Shown here: in pieces, positions 22,549 through 33,672 of the stretch
Layout: each line of letters starts with the position of its first letter
Numbering within the stretch: the stretch's first letter is position 1
NCBI GenBank assembly: GCA_032716605.1
Contig: CM064509.1
Coordinates: 41,523,334 to 41,587,333 of the forward strand
Direction of reading: 5' to 3'
DNA: 64,000 bases
Origin: Paralithodes platypus
Taxonomy: Eukaryota > Arthropoda > Malacostraca > Decapoda > Lithodidae
Position numbers and translations under genes: made by a program
The notes under the pieces: model-generated
Told to the model about the DNA's origin: nothing
What the model saw: the letters and a program-made list of their open reading frames with translations, nothing else
Database searches by the model: none

Positions 22549-22856
22549 TTAACCCTACTGTACCATAGGATACAGCAATAAAAGTCCCCAGCAATGTGGC
22601 AAAAATGGCAGGAGAGACCACCTATCCACCTCCAAAGCTGAGGCAAGACTGGCTCTTGTCACCCTTCAGTGGGTCTCATATAAGCTGCGAAGTGTTGCCA
22701 ACACAGGAACAGTGCTCAAAAGGTCGTGGTAACTGGTACAGGGTTGTACAGGCAGTTACAAGGAAAGTACATTACTGACGGATATATATGACGCTGGGAC
22801 TGGGGAATGACTTATCTACTGACGTATATATACGGTGCTGGGATTGGAGGGGTTAA
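22549..22856. mobile_element. pB-MITE-like element
   Basis: TTAA lies at both ends, with ttaaccctactgtacc on the left and ggattggaggggttaa on the right. Internally, tactgacg plus tatatata plus a gctgggattgg-like block is present twice (about 22774 and 22818). Confidence 0.55.
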
Positions 22857-23033
22857 TGGGTCCTGGCAAGATTTGTGGATTGTCTGCAATGGTCCATATC
22901 TAGTCAGTCACACCAATCAAACGAATAGGACAAAATAATCGGACACGCAACTGCCGTGAAGGCAGCTATTACAACCATCTTTATATGTCCTAAATGAAGA
23001 ATACGTTTGTTTAAATACTGAAAGATGATGTGT

Positions 23034-23329
23034 TTAACTCCTTGCCGACGGGGCCCGTCACCGGACGGGCAGGTTTTTTCAGCTATTATGTGGCCTGGGA
23101 ACCCGGCCACGGATATATAATTGTATTACGCACTGGCTTTTTCTTACGCATGAAAATGAGCAGTGAATGAAGCTAATTTCGGGCAATTATGCCCACTAAT
23201 ACAGGATTAAATAAACAGCCCAATGTCTCATGTATAATCTAGGACATAAATCAAAGTTCTTACTGAATCCTCAAACTAGTTATATTAACCCAGGAAATGC
23301 AAGTATTGTGTATTTGTGTAAAGGGTTAA
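23034..23329. mobile_element. Possible pB-MITE
   Basis: It is bounded by ttaactccttgccgacgg and gtaaagggttaa. The inverted match is short (about 10 bp), so the element limits are uncertain. Confidence 0.4.
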
Positions 23330-23364
23330 CAGGAAGATTCGATTCAAGTCGAGATAGATTCTAA

Positions 23365-24349
23365 AACTTAAGAACATATAAGAAAATGGGAGTCTGCAGA
23401 AAGCCGATTGGCCTAAGCAAGGCAGATCCCTGTCCCACACAACCCCAATTCATTACAAAGCCCAATTATAGGCTTCACACTCTAATACCCTGAGGATCAT
23501 CTTACCAAAACGGTTAGAGATTAACGCAGGATTATGGAGGTCTGCAGAGCGATGATTGGCCCAACCCGGCTGATCCCCCTTCACACCCAACCCTTCTCGT
23601 CCATATGCTTATCCAATTTTATCTTAAAGCTCCCTACAGTTTTAGATCCCACTATAGCACTTGGTAGTCCATTCCACCCGTCTACAACTCTGTTACCAAA
23701 CCAATACTTGCCTATATCTTTTCTGAAACGAAATTTATCTAATTTGAAACCATTGGTACGAGTTCTTTCGCTATCACTGAGCTTTAGTACATTTGCCATG
23801 TCCCCTTTGTTAATCCCACTAACCCACTTGAACACCTCTATCATATCCCCTCTAACTCTGCGTCTCTCTAACGAATGTAAACCTAATTTCTTCAACCTTT
23901 CTTCATACGAAAGATTTCTAATATTATGGATCATTTTTGTCATTCTATGCTGTACTCTCTCCAATGAATCTATGTCCATTCTGTAATAAGGACACCAAAA
24001 TTGGACAGCATAATCCATATGGGGTCTCACTAATGACAAGTAAAGTTTTAAGATAACATCAGCAGTTCTGTTACTCACACTCCTAGAGATGAACCCGAGA
24101 ATCCTGTTTGCCTTATTACGAACGCTTATACACTGTTTTCTAGGCTTCAAATCATTGCTAACAAACACACCTAGATCTTTCTCGCAGTCTGAATTTTCTA
24201 ATTCTAAATTAGCTAGTTTATATTTAACATTTGTTTGCATCTTCCCTATCTTTAATACCTTGCATTTGTCAATGTTAAACTTCATCTGCCAATTTACTGA
24301 CCATTCATGTAAGGTATCTAGATCCCTTTGAAGAGCATGATTTATGTCC
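23365..24349 (-). pseudogene. CR1-like LINE, 3' fragment with intact C-terminal frame
   Basis: On the minus strand an open frame from about 24349 to 23581 starts DINHALQRDLDTLHEWSVN and continues WQMKFNIDKCKVLKIG, DCEKDLGVFVSNDLKPR, SLVRPHMDYAVQFWCPYY, RRRVRGDMIEVFKWVSG and VDGWNGLPSAIVGSKTVGSF. This is the RT thumb/C-terminal region without the catalytic YADD. The 3' UTR ends near a ttcttatatgttcttaag tail, typical of CR1-like microsatellite tails. The frame has no stops, so insertion was probably recent, but the 5' truncation makes it inactive. Confidence 0.8.
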
Positions 24350-24397
24350 TAGAGGAGCCTACAGTATACAGTCACGGTCATTAATACTGTCTACCTC

Positions 24398-24741
24398 GCT
24401 TGTTTTATCTTTCTCTCCCTCTCTCTTTGGCTTGTATCTATTCGGCCCCATTCAGCTTACTGTTTTAAGACGTTTACCCCCATCCAGGTGTCAATATTTT
24501 CCTGGCGAGCGGTAGCGAGCCAGCATATATAGATACATTTTTTTACAGCAAGCTAAATTTGTAATTTTTTCGATAGAAAAATGACTCCAGTGAAGCCGGA
24601 TTTCTCCATAGAAAGGAAGACATAGACACCTGGATGAGGATAAACGTCTTAAAACAGTTGGCTGAATGGGGCCGAATGGATACAAGCCAGAGAAAGAGAG
24701 ACAATGAGAGAAAGCGAAAAAAAGCAGGTGACCCCCTTTAA
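24398..24741. mobile_element. MITE-B element lacking its left end
   Basis: Foldback arms with ggcttgtatctattcggc, gttttaagacgttta and cctggcgagcggtagcgagc are present, and the right end is aggtgacccccttttaa-like. The left TTAAGGGG end is absent. ctgtctacctc flanks the element on both sides (24387 and 24744). Confidence 0.7.
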
Positions 24742-24921
24742 GGCTGTCTACCTCTGTATAGTTTCTCTCGGACTAAATTATATCTTATTAATTATTTACC
24801 TGATATTTGTATTTCGGAAGATCGTTGAATAAAATTACCACTTGCGAGTTTCGTTCTATAAGGAAGTTGGAGTTGTTGAAATCGATATTTAACAGAATTA
24901 CCAGCTAAAATATGGTTGTAC

Positions 24922-25085
24922 TACAATCGGGGGTAATAAGTGTTGTCATAGATTCCAGTGGTTTTCGCTCAACAAGTGTTATTGGTATCTTTATAGTTAC
25001 TGGGAAAAGTGCTTATCCCTCAGTGTATTAGTCAGTGTCCGAAACTTTGTGAAATATCTGACAACACCTATTAACCTCGACTGTA
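24922..25085 (+). mobile_element. M2 Tc1/mariner-like MITE
   Basis: A 164-bp element bounded by TA, with inverted ends caatcgggggtaataagtgt and, reversed, cagtcgaggttaataggtgt. A second copy of exactly the same length lies in reverse at 34621-34784. Confidence 0.8.
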
Positions 25086-25389
25086 CATGTATAAATACAT
25101 AATACCCAATTCAACATATTCTTTAGCCATCAGAAAACTACTTTATTATCGCATTTTTATTAACTATCGATATCTACGGCTCCAACTTCCTTATAGCCTG
25201 AAATGTATGATAATTAATGAGTACGACTGTACATTTATTGGTGGTGAAATGTTGTGGACTGTGAATGGCAAAGGCTGACCATTTTGTGACTTTTTCCAGT
25301 TTGGCCCCAGATTATAACTTGGCTGACAAACCCCCCCCTTCACTGCTTCTATAGGATTACACTAATACCGCTCACAACCTTTAACGTGT
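25086..25389. other. Unassigned sequence
   Basis: No gene or repeat family was seen. A short C-run lies near 25330. Confidence 0.5.
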
Positions 25390-25650
25390 GTGTGTGTGTG
25401 TGTGGAGGGTGGTGGTGAGAGTATGTACGTGCGTGTTTGTGTGTGTGTGTGGGGGGGGTGCATGCATGTGTGTGTCGGGGGTATATGTGCGTGCGTGTGT
25501 ATGTTGGAACTTATTAACTTGGAAGGGTGGGAACGGGGTGGTGAATGTGTGGGGGGGGGGGGGGTAAATGTGCATGTATGGGGGGGGGGGGGGGGGGTCG
25601 TCCGTGTAACTGTGTGTGTGTCTATTTCAACTCTTTTCACATGTGTGTGT
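25390..25650. repeat. (GT)n / G-run compound microsatellite
   Basis: GT runs alternate with long G-runs (25546-25563 and 25580-25597). The low-complexity open frames here are artefacts. The G-runs could form quadruplexes. Confidence 0.95.
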
Positions 25651-25805
25651 GTGTGATGGTATGATGAGGGAAGGTTGGTCTATAGGTGTATTCATAATAA
25701 TTGTAGTTTGACAGGAATAGAGTTTTTGGCTCGTATTGTCCCGCTTCCTAGACATTATTACCAATGACAATTACCCATCTTGCTCAAGGGAGATGGTAAC
25801 CGCCG

Positions 25806-25898
25806 GCTATGTCTCCGAAAACCTTTATCAACCTGAGTGAGATTTGATCCCCGACCTACTGGATTACAGGCAGGAACGGTACCACTGAGCTAGTGTGG
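25806..25898 (-). mobile_element. tRNA-like SINE head
   Basis: On the minus strand there is an A box tagctcagtggtaccg and a B box ggatcaaatctca at tRNA spacing. It is bordered by a TG microsatellite. It is tRNA-derived but probably not a functional tRNA. Confidence 0.55.
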
Positions 25899-25970
25899 GT
25901 GTGTGTGTGTGTGTGTTTAAACTCAAATGTTGTGTATTTGAGTGATTGTAGTTACTTGTGTGTGTGTGTG
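25893..25970. repeat. (TG)n microsatellites
   Basis: Two TG runs are separated by about 35 bp. They lie at the 3' side of the LINE-J fragment and may be its tail. Confidence 0.9.
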
Positions 25971-25977
25971 TATTTTT

Positions 25978-26375
25978 TATGTATATGTGTATGAAGGCGA
26001 CAAAAGGCAAAGCTGCCTGTAGCAAGTGACAGAGATGGAAGAGTTTGCCACTTTGCCTAGGCAGGGAGTCAGTATGGAAGAACAGATTTTTAAGAACAAC
26101 AGGAGGAACACCATCTGGTCTGTACGCCTTCTTAGTGTTTAGTCCAGAGAGGGCAGAAAGTACAGTTCCGAGCATATGAAACAGAGACGCCGCCACAACC
26201 CGTCTACTCAGTCACGTAGAACCTCTGGTGTGTCCTTTCTGGCTGGAGAGTTATGATGGGGGAGAACGAGAGTGGAAGGAGGCGATGGTGGGAGGGTGAT
26301 GGTTTGTGGAGTGGGGATAGAAGTGTTAGCGAGGTAGGAAAGGAGGATGTGATTGAGGGGCCGTCAAAGTTAAGG
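25978..26375 (-). pseudogene. LINE-J fragment with internal deletion
   Basis: Minus-strand reading gives LSGLNTKKAYRPDGVPPVVL, equivalent to ELNTKKAYGPDGVPPVVLK in the copy at 57601. It then jumps after GKLFHLC to the 3' end sequence (ctacaggcagctttgcctttt). Everything from the RT palm to the C terminus is deleted. The TG-rich sequence at 25893 follows as a tail. Confidence 0.75.
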
Positions 26376-26671
26376 TGGGAGCAAGCAGGTATTGAAAATC
26401 ATTGAGAAAAAAACCTGATTAATTACGTAATGTGCTTTGACAAATAGTAAATATATATGCATGATTTATGCTTTGCTAATATGTGGCAATTATTACTCTG
26501 ATTTGCTTGCATTTATCTTCAATAATAGTTTTGGTGGCGTATTGCGGGAGGCGACGGGTGTAATATTAAGAACCGGGGATCGGGGATCGAGTCTCCCCTG
26601 GCAGCAAATTTTTTGTATTTATTTTATTAGTATTATGTATTTTGGTTTTTAGTTAGAATGGCATTATATGA
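26376..26671. other. Unassigned sequence
   Basis: No element could be assigned. ggggatcgagtctcccctgg near 26580 resembles a decayed tRNA-like B-box region. Confidence 0.4.
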
Positions 26672-26757
26672 TGGGCCGAACGTCTTATAATCTTAAAACA
26701 AATGGAGCTTAACACGAGGGAGAAAGGGGACCAGAAAAATGGCCCACCTCCCCTTAA
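26672..26757 (-). mobile_element. MITE-A end fragment
   Basis: Only the terminal 86 bp of MITE-A remain: gggccgaacgtcttataatc, cacgagggagaaagggga and the end cacctccccttaa. Confidence 0.75.
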
Positions 26758-26803
26758 GTATTAATTTGAACACTTGTTAGAAAGGATCAGTGGTTTAAAT
26801 CAT

Positions 26804-27259
26804 TTAACCCTTTTAGCACGATGACGTAATTTTCGTCTTATTCTGGTTGCCATTAGACGATTTTCTTTAGCTTATAATCTACTGTTAGGACTATAAGGGA
26901 TACACACATTCTCAACAAGCCACCTGAATCACATAGGGCCTTTATATACAGCATAAATCGTTTTAAGTTTGCCAGAATCAAAGGTAAAGAAAGCCACAAA
27001 TTGTACTGAAGGGTTTAAAATATGCATCATTTATGTGATCAAAAAGCCTGAAATAAGTTTTCGTAAAGTAGTAGGTAGTATAGGTAGCATCAACGAACTT
27101 GACAATAATCTGATCCCTGACCTCTCTGTAGCTCAAAAGGGCCTAGAGCAAACTGGCTTTAAATATCCACACCTATTTCTTGGTGGAGTCCTCCCAAATG
27201 ATAGAAACGTCAGCCCGATTGCTTTCATTAATTTAGAGTTATAAGAAGATAGGGGTTAA
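26804..27259. mobile_element. Possible pB-MITE
   Basis: The left end ttaacccttttagcacgatg, then gacgtaattttcgtcttatt and tctggttgccattagacgat match other pB-MITE left ends. The right limit at ggggttaa (27252-27259) is less certain. A 91-codon frame inside shows no motif. Confidence 0.45.
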
Positions 27260-27469
27260 GATTATTGTCAAGTTCGCTGGCGCTACTTATAGTAGGTAAA
27301 AACGCCAAATGGGAGCAATTTTAAGTCTACGGGAAATACAAGCAACATAAAACGGAAACAATATATGTCTTCAGGTTATATTACAATACTGGACCTCTGA
27401 CGATCGCAAACAATAATATTGATCTTTATTAAGGGGTAGGTTGGCGCTGCCCTTCAGACCTTCAGAACC

Positions 27470-29210
27470 GGGTGCTTAACGGACTTTTCATTCTTTCTCG
27501 CCCTCACTCGCAATCTTTGGTTGGGAAGGTAGTACGTGGAAAGCTCCTGACCTTGATAGGGGACTACCTCACCAATCGAGGCGCTAAGGTTAGGTTCCAG
27601 GGGCAGATTTCGACCAACAAGCACCTGGAAAACGGAACCCCAAACGGAAGTATCCTCAGCCCTTTACTCTTCAATGTGCTGATGGAGAACCTGAGCTCCC
27701 TGGACCTGGGACAAGCCGTTTTGCTACACTGACGACCTGCAACTTATTGTCCGGGGGAACAACAAATTCCAAAAAGCCCAAAATGCCCTAAGCAAGATAG
27801 AGGACATTTGCAACGAACTTGGCCCAAAGATTAACGGAGCTAAAACAAAGGCCATGGCGGTGAACCTCCCCACTCCAATCGACAAGCTACGACTACAAGG
27901 AGCAGACGTTGACTGGGTCCAGTAGCATCAGTGCTTGGGGGTTTGGTTTGACAACAAACTTTACTTCAAAGCAGAAGTTGAGTACCTCAGAGAGTGGGCC
28001 ATCAACAGGATAAGGGTCATAAGGGCGATCACTGGCACTAGAACGGGGGCGGACTTCAGCTTGCTTAGGATGTATTACACCCACGCTGTAAGGTCGCTGA
28101 TCGACTATGCCTCCCCCGCACTGGCTGCCCTGAAGCCGACCAGCTTTCTGAGACTGGAGGTTGCACAGAACCAGGCACTCAGACTGATGCTGGGGGCCCC
28201 AATGTGGACTTGGGTTGTTAACTTGCAACTTAAAACACAGTTGGACCCAATCAGCATCAGGGTAGGCAAGAACACTGCTTGCCTTGTAGATCGCAGCAGC
28301 ATCAAAGACATGGAAGAACTAACTCGGAAAATCCTTACCTCTTACCCACAAAGAAGAGACCTCTTCCCCAGCACCACTTGGACTAAGATGATGGCCAATA
28401 CGATCAGCAGATTTGAGATCACCCATCTGCTGAGAGAGGGAATAGACAGCCCACTAGCCCTGTGGACTGACCATATGGTAAACTTCAAGAATGGATCTGA
28501 GGGCACTAGGCACACTGGTACCCATTCAGCTCCACTAAGAAGACAAGCCGAAGAGACCATCAACTTGCTCAAGAGACACCACCCCTTCGTCTACTTTACG
28601 CACGGCTCTCTCGACCCCATTTCCAGGCGCAGCGGGGCAGCCTTTGCAAGGAATGTGGAGGACACCAGATGGCTGCTCAACCATCCAAACAGAGCTGGCA
28701 GCAATCAAGCAAGCCTTGGTGGATGCAGCACAGAGGCAAGGCGACACACTCATCAACACCGACTCCAGCTCTACCATTTCAGTAATTAAAAATAGAAAAC
28801 TAAAGGACAACATCGGACTCATGACTAGCATCTGGGCAATATTGCATCATCTCACAAACTAGGGCAAGCCTCGTTACTTTCCTATAGATTCCCAACAACG
28901 TGGGGATCCAGGGAAATGAGGAAGCAGACGAGGCAGCAAAATTCGCCATCAGACTATCCAAAATTAAGAACAGTATACACAAAAAGGCCACTGAACTAAG
29001 ATACAAGTCACACAGAGTGATAATCCCCAAATCGTACTCGACAGACTGGTATCAACAGGTGACCCACGGCCAATCTCGTCAACTTCCCCACCCAGTAAGA
29101 AGGGAGACATGAGTGAACCTACATAGACTACGGCTCGTGTACAGGTGTGTGACTGAGATCAACTACCTAAACAAAAAATTACCATACCTTCAGGGTCCTT
29201 GAGCCGCTAG
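27470..29210 (+). pseudogene. I/Nimb-like LINE: RT palm to RNase H, degenerate
   Basis: In order, the plus strand shows the RT palm ENGTPNGSILSPLLFNVLME (a QG-to-NG change in the PQG motif), FCYTDDLQLIVRG (YADD replaced by YTDD), then LGVWFDNKLYF and the thumb VAQNQALRLMLGAP. An RNase H-like block begins FTHGSLDPISRRSGAAFA and continues TELAAIKQALVDA, INTDSSSTISVI and GIQGNEEADEAAKFA. The RNase H placement C-terminal to RT is typical of I/Nimb-type LINEs. At least four frame breaks and several stops occur. The endonuclease is not present. Confidence 0.8.
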
Positions 29211-29701
29211 GGCTCTGAGCCAGCACTGAGAACGCAACAATTCTCTGAAGGTGGATTATTAGTTGGGTTGAAGACGTAATTTTATCCTGTCTCATTCTTA
29301 GGATAAGGGCTGCATGTACCTAGATTATTGATGCGACCAATCCGGCCAAGAATGATTAGAAAAAAGAAGAAGAGATGTTTAGAATGATCAAACCACTCCA
29401 CTCTACTTTGTTCAATTTACTCATTTAAATTGCCAACATAACCGGGAATTACGTTGTATTAGGTGCCGCGACTGGGAACAATCAGAAAAAAAGTGTGTTG
29501 CTCATTTTCTATTCTGGCATCTAATTAGTGTCCAGTTAAGTCCCTGTAACAAGGGCATGCCCTAGCCATGTCAATCAAGGGAGTGCAAGGGGGGGGGGGG
29601 GGGGATGTCGTGCTCACAAAATTAATCTCTGAAAGTTTGTTTGGAAAACTCTGAATTACTCGCAATGCAAGCTTCGGGGTCCAGTCCCAAATGTGTAGGT
29701 A
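29211..29701. other. Unassigned sequence, LINE 3' flank
   Basis: This probably contains the LINE 3' UTR, ending near the tattgatgcgaccaatccgg and aaaaaagaagaagag tract. A G-run lies at 29590-29604. Nothing else was recognised. Confidence 0.45.
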
Positions 29702-30121
29702 TTAACCCTTTCTCTGCGGGCATATTTTCGCCTATTTCCGCTATATTAGGGCTCATTCAGGTACTCCTGATTGATTAGGCAAGTGTCTGAATGAAATTAA
29801 ATGTATTCAGCCGAAAACTAGAAGAAAATAGCTTCAAAATTACACCAAAACGAGCTTCGTAGCTACCATAGACATTCGCTGAAATGAGCAATTCTCGCTA
29901 ATGTCTTGCTACATTTGCCTTTGGCAGCACTGTATATCTCGCGAGACTCTGACTCAGAGCCTTCAGTGCTGCGGCCGCCTGGCTGGGAGAAGGACTTACG
30001 GCCTGCTGCGCTCCCGCTCTCTCGCACTTGATTTTACAGGCTTTAAGAGGCTTTAAAAGCCTGTAAATTGCTGTAAATTGCCATGGCGTTCCGAAACGTT
30101 TCCCGCAGGGGATAGGGTTAA
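29702..30121. mobile_element. pB-MITE, complete
   Basis: The inverted ends ttaaccctttctctgcggg and, reversed, ttaaccctatcccctgcggg are nearly identical and bounded by TTAA. The interior, about 380 bp, contains no open frame with motifs. Confidence 0.75.
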
Positions 30122-30757
30122 ATACCCTACAATCTTAATTAATCCTGCAAATAATGCTGCTCGACTTAACACTCACATGTTCTGGGGGTCTGTCTTCATC
30201 CTCACCGACTCTCGCTAACCTTTTGTGGATCCAATTAAGTTGTTCGTACATTCATACATTGTAGGCTATACATGCTAGTGATCTTCAGAGTAATATCAAA
30301 ACTTGTAGAACATTAGGACGTCGCTGTTAGTTTAATAGAAACTTAAGAAAGGGTCCAAATTTAAAAAACTGAGGTTACATACTCCCTTTCCGTTATATAA
30401 TTTGGTTATTGCCTCTTTGAGTGAAGGATTTTTGCAGTTAATTGTGATGAAGAAATTATAATGTCTTGAATAATTTTATGAAGCCCATCCATAATAATAC
30501 ATATTATAAATATTTTAATATTATTATATATTTTGAGAATTATCACGGATTTGGCTTATATACTAAATAGATTTGAAAGTATTTCAGGGTTTGAGAAGAT
30601 ACACCACTGCTGAAAGAATTAGCCTCATTCCAACAACTTATCAAAGACAAAAGAAGAGCGAGCTGATTTCTGCAGTTTTAATATTTCGCGTGTATATTTC
30701 CAAAAATGATTACATTACATAGTACGGATCTGTTATTGCAATTAATATATATCAATT
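30122..30757. other. Unassigned AT-rich sequence
   Basis: No coding frame, tandem repeat or element was seen. Confidence 0.5.
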
Positions 30758-31195
30758 ACAAATACTCAAAGGTGATGGGCTGGTCTATCAGAGTGAGAAC
30801 TGAGCGATCTCTGCCATACCCATAGCTTACTCTGACTGTTCCTTTTACTTATATATTTTCTAGATCTCAAGTGACAGTGTCTCTTCCGTGGATTGACCTC
30901 CCAATCTACCAAGATTGGAAGCCAAAGCGTCACATTTTTCCTTTGCCCCTCAACTTTCTCTTCATAATTGCTGAGGGGCACAGGGCCCTGGGTGGGGCTT
31001 TGGTTTCCCGGGCGTTTCCGCACCCTCCTCAGCTCCCCGTCATGGAGTGTCTTCGGTCACCTAGGCTTTATTGTGGTCGGCAGGGAGGGTTCTGTGGGGG
31101 CGCTCGGTTATGGCCTTGGCCTTGCTCGGGGCCTTGGGGCTGTTCGGCCAGGCAGCTTGGGGAACAACAACAACAACAACAACAACAAATACTCA
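30758..31195 (+). mobile_element. AAC-tailed retroposon, full-length copy with TSD
   Basis: The element runs from about 30769 to 31184 and is flanked by direct repeats acaaatactca (30758-30768 and 31185-31195). It ends in (AAC)n. The 3' part (ttctgtgggggcgctcggtt, gccttgctcggggccttggg, ttcggccaggcagcttgggg) also occurs at 32235 and 39960 as 5'-truncated copies. TSDs, a simple-repeat tail and 5' truncation point to LINE-driven retroposition. I did not see clear A/B boxes, so a SINE or short non-autonomous LINE are both possible. Confidence 0.75.
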
Positions 31196-31389
31196 TAAAG
31201 TAGAGATTATATGAGCCGAATTTGTGCTCATGCGATCAAAAATTCTTTGATACAGAGTACTTCACTAACTAATTTTGATGTCATTACCTATGATACTGCC
31301 TCACAATTAGTGTACAGGTTCGTACAAGCAGTGATAGGTAATTCAACAGGGAAACTACTACACCTTTTTCACATATTAGTTCAGATAGT

Positions 31390-31583
31390 TTGTACTTTTC
31401 ATTCTATTCTGGCAACTATTAGACGATGTTGTACAACTTATGAAGGACGTCTACTCATTCAAAGGGTGCAGACTATCTCAATTAATCCTTTGTGCTACCA
31501 TATATCCTTTCTAAGCTTCATAAAATTGTCTAAATGTAGCTATAATGCAATATAAAAGACGTCGCCGGTACAGAAGGGGTTAA
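31390..31583 (+). mobile_element. pB-MITE, left end degraded
   Basis: It contains ttcattctattctggcaact, attagacgatgttgtac and the right end gacgtcgccggtacagaagg ggttaa (TTAA at 31580). Complete relatives lie at 45729-45973 and 39833-40138. Confidence 0.65.
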
Positions 31584-31763
31584 CAAAGGTCATTGACAGT
31601 TCACCTGTGACTTTGACACTTTATTCCATGTCTGGACATTTACATGTATGAAATTGACTCTATAACAAAACAGTTTGACAAATGATTTGATCACATATTG
31701 ATGTATAAGTCATTGACAGTAATAATATAAGAATGGATGATTTTATTGACAATTAACAAAAGG

Positions 31764-32233
31764 GCTGAATGACTTATGCAATACAGTATGTACAGTATGT
31801 ACAGTAATGTATATACAGTACAGCAACACAAACAATAATGACTTATGCAATACAGTATGTACAGTATATACAGTAATGTATATACAGTACAGCAACACAA
31901 ACAATAATGACTTATGCAATACAGTATGTACAGTATATACAGTACAGCAACACAAACAATAATGACTTATGCAATACAGTATGTACAGTATATACAGTAA
32001 TGTATATACAGTACAGCAACACAAACAATAATGACTTATGCAATACAGTATGTACAGTATATACAGTAATGTATATACAGTACAGCAACACAAACAATAA
32101 TGACTTATGCAATACAGTATGTACAGTATATACAGTAATGTATATACAGTACAGCAACACAAACAATAATGACTTATGCAATACAGTATGTACAGTATAT
32201 ACAGTAATGTATATACAGTACAGCAACACAAAC
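31764..32233. repeat. 69-bp minisatellite, ~7 copies
   Basis: Units of 69 bp start at gacttatgcaatacagtatg. One unit is 55 bp and lacks a 14-bp segment. The first unit differs by one base pair in the gtacagtatg block. The last is followed directly by a truncated AAC-tailed retroposon. Open frames on both strands here are artefacts. Confidence 0.96.
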
Positions 32234-32234
32234 A

Positions 32235-32333
32235 GGGAGGGTTCTGTGGGGGCGTTCGGTTATGGCCTTGGAATTGCTCGGGGCCTTGTATTGGGGCTGT
32301 TCGGCCAGGCAGCTTGGGGAACAACAACAACAA
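32235..32333 (+). mobile_element. AAC-tailed retroposon, 5'-truncated
   Basis: It carries about 90 bp of the family 3' end (gggagggttctgtgggggcg, then ggcagcttggggaac) and an AAC tail. It sits at the end of the 69-bp array. No clear target duplication is visible, because array and tail sequences are alike. Confidence 0.75.
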
Positions 32334-32489
32334 CATAATTTATTTACAAAGTACCAGAATAATTATAATATTCCCGAATTCCTTTATAATATCAAGCAGC
32401 AATGAATTAACAAGGTACTGGTACATTAATTGTTCACCCAAATATCTGTACAATACTGTACAAAGTTGTATTATAGTTAACAGCAGTTA

Positions 32490-33672
32490 TGGTTGTAGTC
32501 TCAGATGTCCTTACATGCAATACACTTCTGCAAGTATGTATTGGAATGCCTGTAGTTTGCAGAACAAAGGTTAGCATCAATACAGGGAATAGATGCCCTT
32601 AGTACCCGTTGAAGAATTTACTCTCGAAATATCCTTAAGCCGGTATCACACGAGCGCTTTTTCCCTCAACACTGGTCTGGCAGCTTATGAGGTGAACATT
32701 TACAATATTTCGGTTACCTAAATTCATCTAACAACAGTCTAGTATCCGATACCTGTGCAAAATAGTCCAGAAATGTTGCCAGAAAAATGTTGATCATCGA
32801 ATGTTGACTATAAAAGCTCTCGTGTGATACCGGCTTTAAGGTGACCCCTTGTCGACGTGCAGCATCTGCATCACAGCAATCAACTATGCTGTTTAATCTT
32901 CGTTTCACAGTGACTTTAATTTTCTATAGGATTTAGGAAAGGCTAGTGGGGAGGAAGTTTTATGATGACACGACCTTCAAATGCCTGCTCTATTCCTGCA
33001 TGACATAGTGCATCGTCCTCGGGACCTAGCACAGCATCAAGTGACGTCATGAACTTTGTGAATACCTCTTTGTTGACAGATGTAACCTGAATCTTGTAAT
33101 AGAACATGCCTGCCAGATTGGAGATAGCTGCTATTAACGTGACATTACTCCCACGTTGTCCTGCAACTAGCCGGTTTCATCCACGTTGTCCTGCAACTAG
33201 CCGGTTTCATCCACGTACACACGATGTTGGTGAATGCCCTCGTCATACATGTATTGAGCAAATGCTACACGAGCACCTTTGACAGCCTCTGAATTGCAAT
33301 CAACCGGTAGCCTACAATGCATGCCTGTTTGAAGGTTATAAGCTCGCCATCCAAAGACCTAGAAACTGTCATGTTACACACATGTGGCTTGCCTAGAAAT
33401 GTTTGTCAAAGTGTTTTGTTAAGTTCACTAATGGTGATCATTGAAGTAGCTTCAACAAGCATTACTAGAATGTCCCTTGCCTCGTCATCAAGTACAGGTC
33501 GTCGGCCATATCATTCATCAGTCTTGACAAACTTGCATATTATTTCATAAGCTGTGGTCCGTGGAGTGCGTAACTCAGCAGCAATGTCCAACAAATCCTC
33601 TCCGGCTTCATATCTCGTAATTATCCAATCATGATCTTCATTCGACACCCGTCGATATCGTCTGGGAGGCAT
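32490..33672 (-). pseudogene. Tc1/IS630-type transposase relic
   Basis: On the minus strand from ATG at 33672: MPPRRYRRVSNEDHDWII and YEAGEDLLDIAAELRTPRTT form an HTH-like DNA-binding region. Next come RRPVLDDEARDILVM, the DDE block VYVDETG (first catalytic D), RGSNVTLIAAISNLAGMF, SLDAVLGPEDDALCH and LPPH-PFLNPIE (third catalytic E). The segment carrying the second catalytic Asp appears deleted. A TGA near 33531 and other stops and frameshifts inactivate it. A 30-bp tandem duplication (33151-33210) doubles the VDETG region. A C-terminal block ILQRVLRASIPCIDANLCSA lies beyond the nested MITE. Confidence 0.8.
32635..32839. mobile_element. MITE-E inserted in the transposase relic
   Basis: The ends are ttaagccggtatcacacgag and, reversed, ttaaagccggtatcacacga, followed on the left by cgctttttcc. 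Removing the element and one TTAA rejoins the transposase frame as RRQGVT-L-RIFRE. Relatives lie at 37072-37282 and 47333-47549. Confidence 0.9.

Noticed and set aside
25390..25650. Coding frames rich in Cys/Val/Gly or Thr/His/Pro
   Set aside because: They come from GT and G-run low-complexity sequence.
26969..27244. 91-codon frame as a small gene
   Set aside because: No recognisable motif, and it lies inside a likely pB-MITE.
31743..32338. Cys/Tyr/Leu-rich repeated frames on both strands
   Set aside because: The 69-bp repeat is a multiple of three; no motif and simultaneous opposite-strand frames.
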